In this document: positions 17,009-26,428 of the stretch, piece by piece
Layout: every line of letters begins with the position of its first letter
Position numbering within the stretch: position 1 is the first letter of the stretch
NCBI RefSeq assembly: GCF_042684645.1
Contig: NZ_JBHULV010000003.1
Span: 58,160-122,159 of the forward strand
Length of the DNA: 64,000 bases
Source: Pseudopedobacter alpinus
Lineage (GTDB): Bacteria > Bacteroidota > Bacteroidia > Sphingobacteriales > Sphingobacteriaceae
Direction of reading: 5' to 3'
The notes under the pieces: generated by a model
What the model was told of the DNA's origin: nothing
Database searches by the model: none
The model's input: only the letters and a program-made list of their open reading frames with translations
Translations under genes and position numbers: made by a program

Positions 17009-18613
17009 ATGATGAATATATATCTGCTTACAAGTGGTGATTTAAGATTGTCTGCAAATCAAAGTTGTTGGGAAGCACAGCATAAAATGAACCAACAAAT
17101 TATTGAAGCTACTGAAGCTTTAGGTGGAGAAGTAATTATGGCTCATGATTATGATGAAGAGAAAAAGCATGGTTTTATTGACAGTCAGAAAATGGGGATG
17201 AGAATTTTTAAAAATTTAGTTCCTTTTGCACCAGTAATTATCGCAGAAAGTGTATGGCAATATTCACATCACGTTTTGGCAGGCTTAACTACACATGAGG
17301 GGCCAATTTTAACCTTGGCAAACTGGAGCGGACAATGGCCGGGTTTGGTAGGGATGTTAAATTTGAATGGCTCTTTAACCAAAGCAGGTGTAAACTACAG
17401 TACTTTATGGAGCAAAGATTTTAAAGACGAATTTTTTATTAATGGTTTAAAGCAATGGATGAAACATGGAGAGATTAAGCATGATGAAGATCATGTAAAG
17501 CCTTTTAATAGTAAAATGTTGCCCCTCTCAGAAATTACCTTTGCAAATGAGTTTGCAGAAAACTTCAGATCAGAAAAAGCAATTATGGGTGTTTTTGATG
17601 AAGGTTGCATGGGGATGTTTAATGCCATTGTTCCTGATCATTTATTACATCCAACAGGAATATTTAAAGAACGTTTATCTCAATCTACTTTATATGCAAA
17701 GATGTTGACTGTTAAAGATGAGGAAGTAGAATTGATATTAGAATGGTTATTGCTTAAAGGAATGCATTTTAATTGGGGAAATAATGAAGCCACCGAATTA
17801 ACCAAAGCACAAACATTAATACAGTGTAAAATGTACATTGCTGCCTTAAGACTTGCTGATGAATTTGGTTGCAGCACTATTGGAATACAATACCAACAAG
17901 GCTTAAAAGATTTAGTGCCAGCCAGCGATTTAGTGGAAGGTTTATTAAATAATCAAGACAGGCCTCCAGTTTTTGATGAAAAAGGAAAGGAATTATATGC
18001 CAATGAAGCTTTACCGCATTTTAACGAAGTAGATGAGTGTGCTGGAATTGATGGTTTAATTACCTATGAATTATGGCGTCAATTAGGTTTAGCTGGAGAA
18101 AATACCTTACATGACTTACGTTATGGTGAAAAATACGCTATCAATGGAGTGGATGAATTTGTTTGGGTGTTTTTGATAAGTGGGGCAGCGCCGCCAGCAC
18201 ATTTTATAGGCGGATACAAAGGTGCAAGTAGCGAACGTCAACCTGAAATGTATTTCAGATTGGGTGGTGGAAGTTTAAAAGGGGTGAGCAAGCCAGGTGC
18301 AATTGTATGGAGCCGCATTTATGTAATGAATAACCATTTATGCTGTGATATTGGAGTAGGTGAATGTGTTGAATTACCAGAAGAAGAAGTGCAAAGAAGA
18401 TGGAATATGACTACTTCACAATGGCCAATCATGAACGCAGTATTGAAAGGAGTTAGTCAAGACCAAATGATGGGACGACATAAAGCCAATCACATTCAGG
18501 TTGTTTATACAACAAATGAGGAAGAAGCTCATAAATGCTGTCGTATTAAAGCAGCGGTATTTAATGATTTAGGAATAAAAGTTAATTTTTGTGGAGATGT
18601 TGTGTTAAGTTAA
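17009..18613 (+). CDS. L-fucose isomerase-like sugar isomerase
   Basis: A 534-residue cytoplasmic protein of the fucose/arabinose isomerase family, which interconverts aldose and ketose with a divalent metal. The first half has the open alpha/beta domain pattern (VIIAESVWQYSHHVLAGLTTHEGPILTLANWSGQWPGLV); the second half has FDEGCMGMFNA and GIQYQQGLKDLVPASD, with acidic residues placed as in metal-binding sites. There is no signal peptide. MM at the start allows 17009 or 17012. Its place between the AraC regulator and a DUF3826 gene in a pectin locus points to a deoxy- or pentose sugar such as L-fucose, L-arabinose or L-rhamnose; the substrate is not proven. Confidence 0.75.
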   Translation: MMNIYLLTSGDLRLSANQSCWEAQHKMNQQIIEATEALGGEVIMAHDYDEEKKHGFIDSQKMGMRIFKNLVPFAPVIIAESVWQYSHHVLAGLTTHEGPILTLANWSGQWPGLVGMLNLNGSLTKAGVNYSTLWSKDFKDEFFINGLKQWMKHGEIKHDEDHVKPFNSKMLPLSEITFANEFAENFRSEKAIMGVFDEGCMGMFNAIVPDHLLHPTGIFKERLSQSTLYAKMLTVKDEEVELILEWLLLKGMHFNWGNNEATELTKAQTLIQCKMYIAALRLADEFGCSTIGIQYQQGLKDLVPASDLVEGLLNNQDRPPVFDEKGKELYANEALPHFNEVDECAGIDGLITYELWRQLGLAGENTLHDLRYGEKYAINGVDEFVWVFLISGAAPPAHFIGGYKGASSERQPEMYFRLGGGSLKGVSKPGAIVWSRIYVMNNHLCCDIGVGECVELPEEEVQRRWNMTTSQWPIMNAVLKGVSQDQMMGRHKANHIQVVYTTNEEEAHKCCRIKAAVFNDLGIKVNFCGDVVLS

Positions 18614-18620
18614 AAACAGA

Positions 18621-19298
18621 GTGAAAATGAAAAACTATAAACAATTAGGATTGCTGATTTTACTTTTAATAGGAGTAAATTTCATGGCTAGGGCACAAAG
18701 AAGTGATACGGTTTATGTAAAGTCAATTAAAGGAAGATCATGGAAGATTGTAGAGAAATTAAACATAAAAGATCCCCAAAAAGAAATTGAGGTAAGAAAC
18801 ATTATAGCCAATCAATACATGGATTTAAATGATGTTTATATGGCTAGAGATGCCAAGTTAGGTGATCTAAAAGCAAAAACTGAACTTACTAAATTCGCAA
18901 AGAATAAAAAAACAGAGAAAATACAACAATGGACTCAAAATAAAATTGACCGCTTACATCTTCAATACATCAAAAATTTAAATAAAAATTTAAATGAAGA
19001 GCAGGTTATTGGCGTAAAAGACGGGATGACTTATGGAGTAGTTCCGCTAACATTTGCTGCCTATCAAGAAATGCTTCCCAATTTAACGCAACAGCAAAAA
19101 AATCAAATTTATATTTGGTTGGTTGAAGCCAGAGAACATGCCATGGATGCAGAATCTTCCGATAAAAAGCATGCGTGGTTTGGTAAATATAAAGGTAAAG
19201 TGAACAACTATCTATCTGCGGAAGGCATTGATATGAAAAAGGCTGGAGGAGAATGGCAAGCAAGAATTAAGAAGGAGAAGGCTGAAAAAGGTAACTAA
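18621..19298 (+). CDS. Exported DUF3826 protein
   Basis: A 225-residue protein with a signal peptide (hydrophobic stretch to FMARAQ). The mature part is helical and basic and carries the DUF3826 pattern: EEQVIGVKDGMTYGVVPLTFAAYQEMLPNLTQQQK, AREHAMDAESSDKKHAWFGKYKGKVNNYLSAEGIDMKKA. DUF3826 is recurrent in Bacteroidota glycan loci and has no established biochemical role that I can state with certainty. It starts seven bases after the isomerase gene, so is co-transcribed. Two further genes here (29443 and 50137) carry the same domain. The ATG at 18627 is an alternative start. Confidence 0.78.
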   Translation: MKMKNYKQLGLLILLLIGVNFMARAQRSDTVYVKSIKGRSWKIVEKLNIKDPQKEIEVRNIIANQYMDLNDVYMARDAKLGDLKAKTELTKFAKNKKTEKIQQWTQNKIDRLHLQYIKNLNKNLNEEQVIGVKDGMTYGVVPLTFAAYQEMLPNLTQQQKNQIYIWLVEAREHAMDAESSDKKHAWFGKYKGKVNNYLSAEGIDMKKAGGEWQARIKKEKAEKGN

Positions 19299-19517
19299 TA
19301 TATTGAAAATCAAACTTAGTTTTAATATTGAAAAGTAATATTTGAGATTTATATATCAGACTATCTTAAAATGGTGGTTTTTTTCTAAAGTGTTGTGTAT
19401 TTATAAAGTTAAAACAAGTTGAATCATAATATTTCATAACTAAATGATAATATCATATATAAAGAAATTGATTGCGTTATTTAATTTTATAAATTATATA
19501 CCATTCTTAAACTTTTT

Positions 19518-22500
19518 ATGATTAACAAAAAGCTAATTGCAAAGCTTGGCTTGGCTAGTGTCGTAATCCTACTTTTTACAAATACACTTAAATCTCAAAC
19601 ACCTATAATTAAAATAGATTTAAATATGAATGGTAGGCCTGCGCAGCAGGTACAATATGATTTTCCAAATACTTCCCATGTTCATTGGGTAGTAACCAAA
19701 CCTATTACCGATACCTTATTAGCAAATGGTATAACATTTATATTAAGAAAAGGACCCCGCGGGGTCAATCTATCACCAACTTGGTACAGTTCATCTGTAC
19801 AAGCAGGGGCTTTTGAAGCTAAATTCACTAATGATGGTGTTTTTGTTAAAGATGGTGATTTTGCGGTTGGTGCTTCAATTGACCTAATTATTAAGGGACT
19901 TCCAGCCGGAATTCATAATCTCACAACATTTCATAATGTTACTGATAACATTATACCTGCCAATGCTTGTCCAATTGACGTATATGTAGATAATGTATTA
20001 AAGATTAACGACTTAGTCCCATCCATAAGATTAGAGAAAATAACAGAAGTAAGCACATCAGATTTACAAATCACTGCTGTTGATGGACAAGATGTTGTTA
20101 TCTCTTACAGGGCAGAAACTTCTGGAAGCCAGCCTGTTAAAAATATGTATATCAACGGAATTTATTTAAATGTTGTCAATGTAGGTAAGAAAGCCAGAGC
20201 TATAGATCCAGTAAGTCAGAACCAATATTTAGACGTATCAAATGGTTCTGGTTATACCCTTAAATGGGAATCTTCTCCATCAGCTATTTCTCATGATATA
20301 TATTTTGGAACAGACTCTCTTGGTGTTGCTAATGCCAATCGGAATTCTAGTTTTTATAAGGGTAATCAAACAAAATTAGATACCACTTTCGCAGTAGGAA
20401 ATTTATACAGTATGGATAGCTATTATTGGAGAATTGATGAGGTTAGTACTGATCAAACTTATAAAGGTGATGTTTGGTTGTTCCGTACAAGGCAATTAGC
20501 TTTTTCTGGTGCTGAGGGCTTTGGTCAATTTGCTCGTGGAGGAAGAGGTGGTAAAGTGGTTTATGTGACAAATTTAAATGATAGTGGTGCCGGTAGTTTG
20601 AGAGAAGCGGTAACCAATAATATTGGACCAAGAACCATTGTTTTTAATGTCGGTGGGGTAATTCAGTTGCAATCTCGATTGGTTTTGAGTAACAGGTATG
20701 TCACCATTGCCGGGCAAACTGCCCCAGGAAAAGGAATTTGTATTAGAAAATCTCCCTTTGGCATAGGTGCAGATGATGCCATTGTCAGATTTGTAAGACT
20801 ACGTTTGGGTTCAGGCCCAACAGCTGATGGTATGGGAATGAACGGCAATAATAGCATCATGGATCATTGTTCCATCAGCTGGACAATTGATGAAGCATTT
20901 AGTTCAAGAGGGGCTAAAAATATTACCTTACAAAACACCTTAATTTCTGAAGCACTAAATATCGCAGGGCATCAAAATTATCCTGCTGGTGCTCAACATG
21001 GTTATGCAGCCACTATTGGTGGTAAAAAAGGAAGTTTTCACCATAATTTATTAGCGCATAACTATGGTAGAAACTGGAGTTTAGGTGGTGGTCTTAATCC
21101 GGGCGGCTTTTTTGATGGTCAATTAGATATCAGAAATAATGTTGTTTATAATTGGGGCAACAGAGCTACTGATGGCGGCTCTTATGAGGTTAACTTTGTT
21201 AATAATTATTATAAACCCGGCGCCGGTACAACCCTGTTTTTTGCTTTAACTGCACAATATGAAAATGTGAGACAGGGTACTCAAAGGTATTATTTTGAAG
21301 GAAACGTAATGCCAGGAAGATTTAATGAAAGTAACCAGTCGGCTGGTAAAAGGGTAACATTGTCTAACGGACAGCCGGCCTTAACTTACGATCCATGGGT
21401 AAATACTCCGTTTTTTGATGCACCCGTAACCACTCAAACTGCTTATCATGGCTATAAAATGGTATTATCTGACGTGGGGGTAAATCAACCTGTTTTAGAT
21501 TTACACGATACCAGAATGGTGAACGAAACCTTGAATGGAACTTATACGGTAACAGGGAGCATCTCCGGTAAAAAAGGCTTTCCAGATTCGGAAACAGATG
21601 CTGGTGGGTTCGAATTATATCCAACAGTGGCTAGACTCCCAAATTGGGATACGGACATAGATGGCTTACCGGATTGGTGGGAAAATATCAAAGGGACAAG
21701 CCCTAATTCTGCTCCTGGTGATTTTTCTGATGCCAATCAAGATATTGACAGAGATGGTGTGACTAATTTAGATGAATACCTTCAATGGATGGCAGAACCC
21801 CATTACCAATCGGTAGCTGGGGAAAAAGTAAATATCGATATTAGTCAATTATCAAAGGGTTTCTCTATAACACCTGCTTATACTGTGAGTAATATAGTTA
21901 ACGGAAGTGCGACAGTTAATAATGGAATTGTTGAATTCACTCCTTTAGCAAATGGTTTAGCCGCTTTTGATTTTACAGTTACTGATGGCCAGGGACATAG
22001 CATGACCAAAAAAGTAAATGTAGTAAAGGGAGTAGATTTAACCTTATTACCAGTGACTTTGACAGAGTTTTCTGCGCAGCGAGAAAATAAAAAGGAAGTG
22101 AGTGTAAATTGGAAAACTGTTCAAGAAAATAACAATAGCCATTTTGAAATTTTAAGATCTGATGACGGAAAGTCATTTATAAACTTAGGTGTGAAAATCA
22201 ACTCAAAAGGATTAGGAGGAAACAGCAAAGCAGTATTGAACTATGACTTTTTAGACAATAACAGCAATATCCAAGATACTTATTACCAATTATTACAGGT
22301 AGATAAAGATGGTGCAAAATCATTCTCAGACATTAAATTAGCAAAGGGAAATGAAACTGAATTTAGTGTTTGGCCTATACCTTCAAACGGTGATGTTTTT
22401 ATTGCAGTTGGCGAATTAAAAGAACCGGCTAACTTAAATGTTTATGATGTTTCAGGGAAATTAATCTCACAGCAAGCTTTGTCATCAAATCAAACACATA

Positions 22501-22595
22501 AAATAGCACTTCAAAATAAAGGCCTTTTTATTTTGAGAGCAAAGTCTATAAAAACAGGAAACGATTTATTTGTAAAGAAAATAATATTAGAGTAA
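19518..22595 (+). CDS. Multidomain secreted pectate lyase (PL1) with type IX sorting domain
   Basis: A 1025-residue secreted enzyme cutting polygalacturonate by beta-elimination. Order: signal peptide (1-27); beta-rich domain (about 30-215); fibronectin-III-like domain (about 235-325, ending SYYWRIDEVSTDQTYKGDVWLFRT); PL1 parallel beta-helix (about 328-665) with AEGFGQFARGGRGGKVVYVT, VTIAGQTAPGKGI, DHCSISWTIDEAF and HHNLLAHNYGRNWSLGGG; a calcium-type DxDxDG segment (DTDIDGLPDWWE, IDRDGVTNLDEYL, about 710-755); a cadherin-like domain; and a C-terminal type IX sorting domain (about 949-1025, FSVWPIPSNGDVFI ... LFILRAKS). The tail predicts export across the outer membrane. It begins the PUL and probably acts outside the cell. 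Confidence 0.9.
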   Translation: MINKKLIAKLGLASVVILLFTNTLKSQTPIIKIDLNMNGRPAQQVQYDFPNTSHVHWVVTKPITDTLLANGITFILRKGPRGVNLSPTWYSSSVQAGAFEAKFTNDGVFVKDGDFAVGASIDLIIKGLPAGIHNLTTFHNVTDNIIPANACPIDVYVDNVLKINDLVPSIRLEKITEVSTSDLQITAVDGQDVVISYRAETSGSQPVKNMYINGIYLNVVNVGKKARAIDPVSQNQYLDVSNGSGYTLKWESSPSAISHDIYFGTDSLGVANANRNSSFYKGNQTKLDTTFAVGNLYSMDSYYWRIDEVSTDQTYKGDVWLFRTRQLAFSGAEGFGQFARGGRGGKVVYVTNLNDSGAGSLREAVTNNIGPRTIVFNVGGVIQLQSRLVLSNRYVTIAGQTAPGKGICIRKSPFGIGADDAIVRFVRLRLGSGPTADGMGMNGNNSIMDHCSISWTIDEAFSSRGAKNITLQNTLISEALNIAGHQNYPAGAQHGYAATIGGKKGSFHHNLLAHNYGRNWSLGGGLNPGGFFDGQLDIRNNVVYNWGNRATDGGSYEVNFVNNYYKPGAGTTLFFALTAQYENVRQGTQRYYFEGNVMPGRFNESNQSAGKRVTLSNGQPALTYDPWVNTPFFDAPVTTQTAYHGYKMVLSDVGVNQPVLDLHDTRMVNETLNGTYTVTGSISGKKGFPDSETDAGGFELYPTVARLPNWDTDIDGLPDWWENIKGTSPNSAPGDFSDANQDIDRDGVTNLDEYLQWMAEPHYQSVAGEKVNIDISQLSKGFSITPAYTVSNIVNGSATVNNGIVEFTPLANGLAAFDFTVTDGQGHSMTKKVNVVKGVDLTLLPVTLTEFSAQRENKKEVSVNWKTVQENNNSHFEILRSDDGKSFINLGVKINSKGLGGNSKAVLNYDFLDNNSNIQDTYYQLLQVDKDGAKSFSDIKLAKGNETEFSVWPIPSNGDVFIAVGELKEPANLNVYDVSGKLISQQALSSNQTHKIALQNKGLFILRAKSIKTGNDLFVKKIILE

Positions 22596-22924
22596 TAACT
22601 CTGTTTTGCAGCTTTACATTGATGGCATTGAAGGGATAAGATAGTCAGATTTTTAAAAGAATAAGGTATGTGAAAATCTTATTTATTTTTTGATAAACAT
22701 AGGAACTAACCAACAAAGAAAGTATGTGTGTGTGGCATATTTTGTTTGGTTGCTGTGTTGTTTATATAATATTCAAATATTCAACAGCTTGTTTTCAAAT
22801 TGTAGCATTCCAGAGGAACTGAGAGTTAAGAATTAAATAGGAAAAAGAGGTACACTTAAATAAGTCGCCAAGGTTATATGCTATAAAATTATGTTAATAT
22901 AATATAATGTAATATTTAAAAATG
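22596..22924. other. Gap between pectate lyase and susC promoter: no gene seen
   Basis: AT-rich non-coding sequence. It has a loose inverted repeat (AACCAACAAA near 22709 and TTTGTTTGGTT near 22741) that could act as a terminator for the lyase gene. I see no reading frame of interest. Confidence 0.4.
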
Positions 22925-22959
22925 TTTTTTATATTTGAATATCATATTCATATATGATT
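22925..22959 (+). promoter_or_regulatory. Promoter/operator shared by susC and the third pectate lyase (copy A)
   Basis: Thirty-five bases are identical to 33072-33106. The core TATATTTGAATATCATATTC begins with a perfect -7 box TATATTTG (22930-22937) and continues into an inverted repeat TCATAT-N4-ATATGA (22942-22957). Resemblance continues downstream (TAAACTT..ATTT). It lies 253 bases before the susC ATG, which predicts a long untranslated leader. That leader contains a possible nine-codon peptide frame (23084-23113) and a GACCA/TGGTC hairpin (23162-23178). Confidence 0.65.
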
Positions 22960-23211
22960 TATATAAACCAATATAAACTTTTATTTTAAAAGTCTTCAGA
23001 TAATAAACAGCAATGCTGGAATTTTTTTCTCCGATTTTTAAGTTATTAATTATAAACCAATTTCTAAATTAAACATAAACACCATGCAACTAAAATCAAC
23101 AGAATTTACTTGAAAACTTTAATTGTAAAAGAAAACTAAGGCTAGGCTTTGTTTTTTATTAGACCATATTTTTTGGTCACAGAAAATAAGTTTTACAGTT
23201 AAAAGCAAATC

Positions 23212-26200
23212 ATGAAATCAAATTTACTTAATGCAAATAAGCGTTTGCTGCAACTCAAAAAATCTTTTTGGGCCACGTTCGCTTGTTTATTTATTATTTT
23301 ATCTTTTCAAGAAAGCGTAATTGCAAAGGATAATTATTTAAAAACTAATAAAAATTTAACAGCTGTTAGGAAAAGTATTAATGGTACCATAACCGATAGT
23401 AAGGGAGAGCCTTTAATAGGAGTTTCCATTAAAGTAAAAGGTTCAAACTCTGGAACTCTTACAGATATTAATGGAAAATTCACCATTAACGTACCAGAAG
23501 GCTCCACTTTAGTGATTTCTTATTTGGGTTTTGAGACCAGAGAAGTTAAAGTAGCTGCACAAACAGAAATTAATATTACCCTTAATGAATCAAAGAATTC
23601 TCTTGATGAAGTAATAATAACTGGTTATGGCGAGAAAAAACGTTCAGAAATTGTGGGTTCTGTAGCTACTATTACTGGTGAAGAATTAATGGATATACCA
23701 GCACCTAATATTGCAGGTGCTATGAGAAATCGTATTGCTGGTGTGGGGGTTAGTCAGGTTTCAGGAAGACCGGGTTCGGGCATTAGTTTAAATATAAGAA
23801 ATTCAACTACATCCCCAACTGTGCCTGGAGGACGAGAGGATCCTTTATATGTAATAGATGGAATTACAGTAGAAAAGGACATATTTGATAATTTGGATGC
23901 TTCTATGATAGAGACGATGACTATCCTGAAAGATGCTTCTGCGGCTATTTATGGTGCAGCAGGTGCCAAAGGGGTTTTATTAGTTACTACTAAAAGAGGA
24001 AAAATAGGTAAGCCAAGTATAAGCTATAATGGTTATATAGGCGTTTCTGATGCCTCAAGAACACCTGATATGCTATCTGGTTTTGAACATGCTTCTTTAA
24101 TGAATGAAACGTTCAGGGTAAATAATGCTGGGCAAAGTAACTTTTTTAGTCCAACAGATTTAGAATATATCAGCAGTCTTAATAATGAAAGCTGGTATGA
24201 CCAATTATGGAAGGCTTCCACTACCCAAAGACATAATATGAGTATTTCGGGAGGATCAGATAAAATAACTTTTTTTGCTGGGGGAAGTTATCAAAATGAG
24301 AATGCTAATTATGCCGGGATGAAGTTTGATAAATATTCTTTTAGAAGTGGTTTAACTGCAACTATATTAAATGGGCTAAAAGCAGATATTAATTTTAATG
24401 TAGACCATAGTGTTAGAAATGCTCAGCACAATTTAACAGAGAATGATGCGGCATTTTTCGAATCAATGATAACTGTTCCGGATTGGGTTCCATTAAGCAT
24501 TAATGATATGTTAGTGAATTATAATGGAAATAATCCGCTTGGTTTACTACAGTCGGGTTATTATGATACCCGTAAGTCAAGAGGATACCGCATAAATGCT
24601 AGCTTAAGTTATCAACCAAGTTTTTTGAAAGGTTTAAGTGCAAGGGTACAAGTGTCTCAAGGGAGTTCTGGTGTGAATAGCCGCCAATACCGTCCTCCTT
24701 ATAATCTGTATAATTTTAATAGATTTGGAAATAACGGACAGTTATTTACTGATGAATTAACCCAACAGCCTTTAGGAAACCCTTTATTCGAAGCAGTTTC
24801 AGGTAACAATACCAGAGTTACCCCAAGTCTTGCTGATGCAAATAGCTACCAAGGTTTTTTTACTTTACAATATGCTAAAACTATTGGAAAACACACTTTA
24901 GATTTAACTGTTGGTGGTGAGCAAACCGTATCAAATAATGAATTTCTTTCGGTATTCTGGACCAACCAGTTGATACCCGGAGGAGAAGATTGGTGGGCTT
25001 TTGATAATAATACACTAACAAGGAATGATGTAAGGATAAATGAGAATACTAAAAGATCCTTCTTTGGTCGATTCAACTACGATATAGATAAGAAATACTT
25101 AGTGGAGGCAGTTGCTCGTTTAGATGCTTCTTCAAGTTTTGCAAGCGGAAACCGTTGGGGATTATCTCCAAGCATTGGCTTGGGTTGGATAGTAAGTAAG
25201 GAAGATTTCTTTAGAGATAACATAAGCTTTATCAATTTCTTGAAATTTAAAGTGAATTATGGTATTACTGGAGATGACAGAGTAGAACAAAGATTATGGC
25301 AAGAAAGGTATCTCATTGACACGTCTAATGGTTATTTATATGGTAATAATAATGGAAACTCCTTAAATCCAGGTATTTTTCCTAATCCTAATATTACTTG
25401 GGAAAAAAAGCAAACATTCAATGCGGGTATAGAAATGTCCTTATTCAATAATAAATTGGACGTAGGAGCTGAGTTTTTTAGAAATTACACTTATGATCAG
25501 TTTGATAGAGGTGGAAATAACCAATTTCCATTATATTCTGGATTTACTGCTCCGGTTTTGAATTTTAGAGAACTGTATAATTGGGGATCTGAGTTTACGA
25601 TAGGTTACAAAGCTAAAATTGGTAAAGATTTAAGTTTAAATTCTAGCATGAACTTTAGTTATGGTAATTCTGTGGTGGATAGGACAATTTATGCTCCAGG
25701 TAACTTAGTTAACAATACACCACCAAATTGGTTGATTGCTTTTGGAACAGATCCACGTAGATATAATAGTAATAATATCGGGTTGCGTAATTCGGGCATG
25801 TTTAGAACACAAGAGCAAATAGATGCCTTTATGGTTCAAAATCCTAATTATAGATTATATAATCAAATTCCTCAACCGGGTTGGTTATATTATGAGGACA
25901 CCAATGGTGATGGTATCATCAACGATTGGGATATGGTACTATTGAATAATAATATTAACCCTATTATAGCTACCGGTATTAATCTTAATCTGGGATACAA
26001 GTCTTTTAATTTAAGTACCAATATAGCGGCGAGAATTGGTGGTAAAGTTTATTACGATGGTAGAGCTCGTATAGCACCATCTTTAACCCGTAATGTATTA
26101 TCCATTTGGGAAGACCGATGGACACCTGATAACCCAATGGAAGGTAGGTTACCAAGGTTTGATGACCCTTCATTAACAAGAAATTCTGATTTCTGGGAAG

Positions 26201-26421
26201 TTGATGGTACTACCATTCGTGTAAACAATATGACTTTAAGTTATAAAGTTCCGGCTAAAATTGCTAGTCGTTTAGGTTTAGGTAGTGCAAGACTATTAGC
26301 TACCGGAAATAATTTATGGACCATTGTAAATCCACTACCTTACAAAGATCCAAACACTTCCAGTGCTTATGATTATCCAATATTGAGAACAATTTCTTTT
26401 GGTTTAAGTGTAAACTTATAA
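23212..26421 (+). CDS. susC: SusC/RagA-family TonB-linked outer-membrane oligosaccharide transporter
   Basis: A 1069-residue outer-membrane beta-barrel that imports oligosaccharides using TonB energy. Order: signal segment (about 17-39, FACLFIILSFQESVIAK); carboxypeptidase-regulatory-like domain (about 57-128, INGTITDSKGEPLIGVSIKV ... LVISYLGFETREV); TonB-box and plug (LDEVIITGYGEKKRSEIVGSVATI, then PLYVIDGI and ILKDASAAIYGAAGAKGVLLVTTKRG); a barrel ending in alternating residues with ISFGLSVNL, terminal Leu. The susD gene follows after seven bases, so the pair forms one import complex. The name is by family only; the substrate is expected to be a pectic oligosaccharide from its neighbours. 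Confidence 0.93.
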   Translation: MKSNLLNANKRLLQLKKSFWATFACLFIILSFQESVIAKDNYLKTNKNLTAVRKSINGTITDSKGEPLIGVSIKVKGSNSGTLTDINGKFTINVPEGSTLVISYLGFETREVKVAAQTEINITLNESKNSLDEVIITGYGEKKRSEIVGSVATITGEELMDIPAPNIAGAMRNRIAGVGVSQVSGRPGSGISLNIRNSTTSPTVPGGREDPLYVIDGITVEKDIFDNLDASMIETMTILKDASAAIYGAAGAKGVLLVTTKRGKIGKPSISYNGYIGVSDASRTPDMLSGFEHASLMNETFRVNNAGQSNFFSPTDLEYISSLNNESWYDQLWKASTTQRHNMSISGGSDKITFFAGGSYQNENANYAGMKFDKYSFRSGLTATILNGLKADINFNVDHSVRNAQHNLTENDAAFFESMITVPDWVPLSINDMLVNYNGNNPLGLLQSGYYDTRKSRGYRINASLSYQPSFLKGLSARVQVSQGSSGVNSRQYRPPYNLYNFNRFGNNGQLFTDELTQQPLGNPLFEAVSGNNTRVTPSLADANSYQGFFTLQYAKTIGKHTLDLTVGGEQTVSNNEFLSVFWTNQLIPGGEDWWAFDNNTLTRNDVRINENTKRSFFGRFNYDIDKKYLVEAVARLDASSSFASGNRWGLSPSIGLGWIVSKEDFFRDNISFINFLKFKVNYGITGDDRVEQRLWQERYLIDTSNGYLYGNNNGNSLNPGIFPNPNITWEKKQTFNAGIEMSLFNNKLDVGAEFFRNYTYDQFDRGGNNQFPLYSGFTAPVLNFRELYNWGSEFTIGYKAKIGKDLSLNSSMNFSYGNSVVDRTIYAPGNLVNNTPPNWLIAFGTDPRRYNSNNIGLRNSGMFRTQEQIDAFMVQNPNYRLYNQIPQPGWLYYEDTNGDGIINDWDMVLLNNNINPIIATGINLNLGYKSFNLSTNIAARIGGKVYYDGRARIAPSLTRNVLSIWEDRWTPDNPMEGRLPRFDDPSLTRNSDFWEVDGTTIRVNNMTLSYKVPAKIASRLGLGSARLLATGNNLWTIVNPLPYKDPNTSSAYDYPILRTISFGLSVNL

Positions 26422-26428
26422 TTTTTAC

